Shown in pieces: positions 62,946 through 64,000 of a stretch of 64,000 bases of DNA. Where the stretch lies: NCBI GenBank assembly GCA_017302715.1, contig JAFLCD010000003.1, forward strand, positions 147,154-211,153, written 5' to 3'. Numbering within the stretch: the stretch's first letter is position 1; each line of letters begins with the position of its first letter. Below the pieces are notes generated by a model. The model was given only the letters and a program-made list of their open reading frames with translations. It did no database searches and was not told the origin of the DNA. The translations under genes and the position numbers were made by a program. The DNA comes from Deltaproteobacteria bacterium (GTDB lineage: Bacteria > Bdellovibrionota > UBA2394).

Positions 62946-64000
62946 ATGAACAAACCGACGAACCAAGATAATGTTGCGGATAAGGCCGCAAAAATGAAAA
63001 CTCCATCTCCGAAGATTTTGACGTCTTCAGGGATTGAGATTCAACCTGTCTATAGACCAGGAAAAAATTCAGAAAATGCTTTACCAGGAGAATTTCCATT
63101 TACTCGTGGCCCGTATGCGAGCATGTACCGACAAAAAGTTTGGACGATGCGCCAGTACTCTGGGTTTGGAAGTGCTAAAGAAACAAATGGGCGCTTTCAT
63201 TATTTACTGAAAAACGGACAGACCGGTTTGAGTTGTGCTTTCGATTTGCCGACTCAAATGGGTTATGACTCTGATCACTCGATGGCTGAAGGAGAGATCG
63301 GTCGAGTGGGAGTGGCGATCTCTCATCTTGAAGATATGAAGTTACTTTTAGCGGGCTTGCCGCTTGAAGAAATTTCGACGTCGATGACGATCAATGCGAC
63401 CGGCGCAACTTTGTTGAGTTTATATGTCGCCGTCGCCAAATCAAAAAAAGTTTCGCCGAGTCTTCTGCGAGGAACCATTCAGAATGATATTTTAAAAGAA
63501 TATATCGCTCGAGGAACTTATATTTATCCTCCCGAATTTTCTTTGAAGTTAGTCGCTGATTCATTTCGTTTTGCAAATTCGATCGCACCTAAATGGAATC
63601 CTATCAGTATCAGTGGGTACCATATTCGAGAGGCGGGTTCGACCGCGGCTCAAGAGATCGCATTTACTTTGTCGAATGCTTTTACTTATGTGCAGGCTGC
63701 AAAGGATGCAGGTTTAGAATTAAAAGATTTCGTTCCTCGGCTTTCATTTTTCTTTAACGTTCATAATAATTTTTTTGAAGAGATCGCAAAATTTCGAGTG
63801 GCGCGAAAAATTTACGCCGAAGAAATGCAGAAAAGATATGGTGCAGAGAAAGAAAGTTTAGCCTTGCGATTTCATGCGCAAACCGCGGGCAGTACATTGA
63901 CGGCGCAGCAGCCAATCAACAATGCGGTTCGCGTAGCCTATCAAGCGATGGCCGCGGTACTTGGAGGCGCTCAAAGTTTGCATACAAATTCTTTTGATGA
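62946..64000 (+). CDS. Methylmalonyl-CoA mutase family, large-subunit start (cut by window edge)
   Basis: The first 351 codons are seen, from the ATG at 62946. [35 protein letters not shown] and [18 protein letters not shown] are typical of the TIM-barrel substrate domain of adenosylcobalamin-dependent acyl-CoA mutases; the cobalamin-binding domain is outside. Known reactions are methylmalonyl-CoA to succinyl-CoA and isobutyryl-CoA to butyryl-CoA; the subtype cannot be settled from this part. It uses adenosylcobalamin as metH uses methylcobalamin. The divergent neighbour is the barrel gene. Confidence 0.92.
   Translation, partial: MNKPTNQDNVADKAAKMKTPSPKILTSSGIEIQPVYRPGKNSENALPGEFPFTRGPYASMYRQKVWTMRQYSGFGSAKETNGRFHYLLKNGQTGLSCAFDLPTQMGYDSDHSMAEGEIGRVGVAISHLEDMKLLLAGLPLEEISTSMTINATGATLLSLYVAVAKSKKVSPSLLRGTIQNDILKEYIARGTYIYPPEFSLKLVADSFRFANSIAPKWNPISISGYHIREAGSTAAQEIAFTLSNAFTYVQAAKDAGLELKDFVPRLSFFFNVHNNFFEEIAKFRVARKIYAEEMQKRYGAEKESLALRFHAQTAGSTLTAQQPINNAVRVAYQAMAAVLGGAQSLHTNSFD

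Overview
The window is one continuous stretch of bacterial chromosome, A+T-leaning and gene-dense. It has no prophage, insertion sequence or CRISPR array. Nearly all genes are full length; pncB at the left edge and a methylmalonyl-CoA mutase at the right edge run out of the window. The set points to a Gram-negative bacterium of the Bdellovibrionota/Oligoflexia or another former 'deltaproteobacterial' lineage. The reasons are an Mla-type lipid transport cassette with an MCE protein that ends in a barrel-like domain, a cluster of FHA/DUF4388 proteins, a myxobacterial-type outer-membrane barrel next to a TPR protein, many secreted proteins of unknown function, and a ValRS of the archaeal/rickettsial type. 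This placement is an inference; no rRNA gene is present to settle it.

Layout. 1-6 kb: NAD salvage (pncB/pncA), valS beside a tRNA-Val(TAC), and two small thiol or zinc-finger proteins. 6-10.7 kb: alr, then mlaE-mlaF-mlaD and a coiled-coil lipoprotein. 10.7-19.5 kb: a structured three-helix repeat and a good promoter, then the long operon rpsB-tsf-pyrH-frr-uppS-cdsA-dxr-rseP-tsaB-pssA (translation, isoprenoid carrier and phospholipid synthesis, intramembrane proteolysis). 19.5-28.9 kb: a mixed block with an exported methyltransferase-like protein, dusB/ispE sharing overlapping start codons, tRNA-Gln(TTG), a possible clan-CD (caspase-like) secreted protein, a YebC-family regulator, a VOC gene remnant and a DUF6973/BamE-like gene pair. 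28.9-36.5 kb: housekeeping operons prs-rplY-pth-ychF and rpsF-DUF2232-rplI-dnaB-plsY. 36.5-45 kb: the accessory core, with a secreted papain-like protease carrying four BamE-like repeats, an unknown protein plus ICMT-type methyltransferase plus membrane cyclase-like set, and an operon of three FHA proteins with five FHA domains. 45-50 kb: penicillin-binding protein 1A, tatB-tatC-crcB and rph. 50-58.4 kb: a zinc-ribbon/TPR protein, a pepP/ureohydrolase/dehydrogenase operon and cobalamin-dependent metH. 58.4-64 kb: a sigma-70-like protein with an N-terminal hydrophobic export or anchor segment, outer-membrane proteins and the start of methylmalonyl-CoA mutase.

How they fit together. Most of the window serves the cell envelope: lipid trafficking (mla), phospholipid synthesis (cdsA, pssA, plsY), peptidoglycan (alr, uppS, mrcA), protein export (tatBC) and outer-membrane barrels. 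The strongest candidates for undescribed biology are the membrane/exported sigma-like protein, the papain-BamE-repeat protease operon, the FHA operon divergent from mrcA with a repeated motif between them, the caspase-like secreted protein, the DUF6973 pair and the uppS gene whose conserved start lies upstream of any normal start codon.
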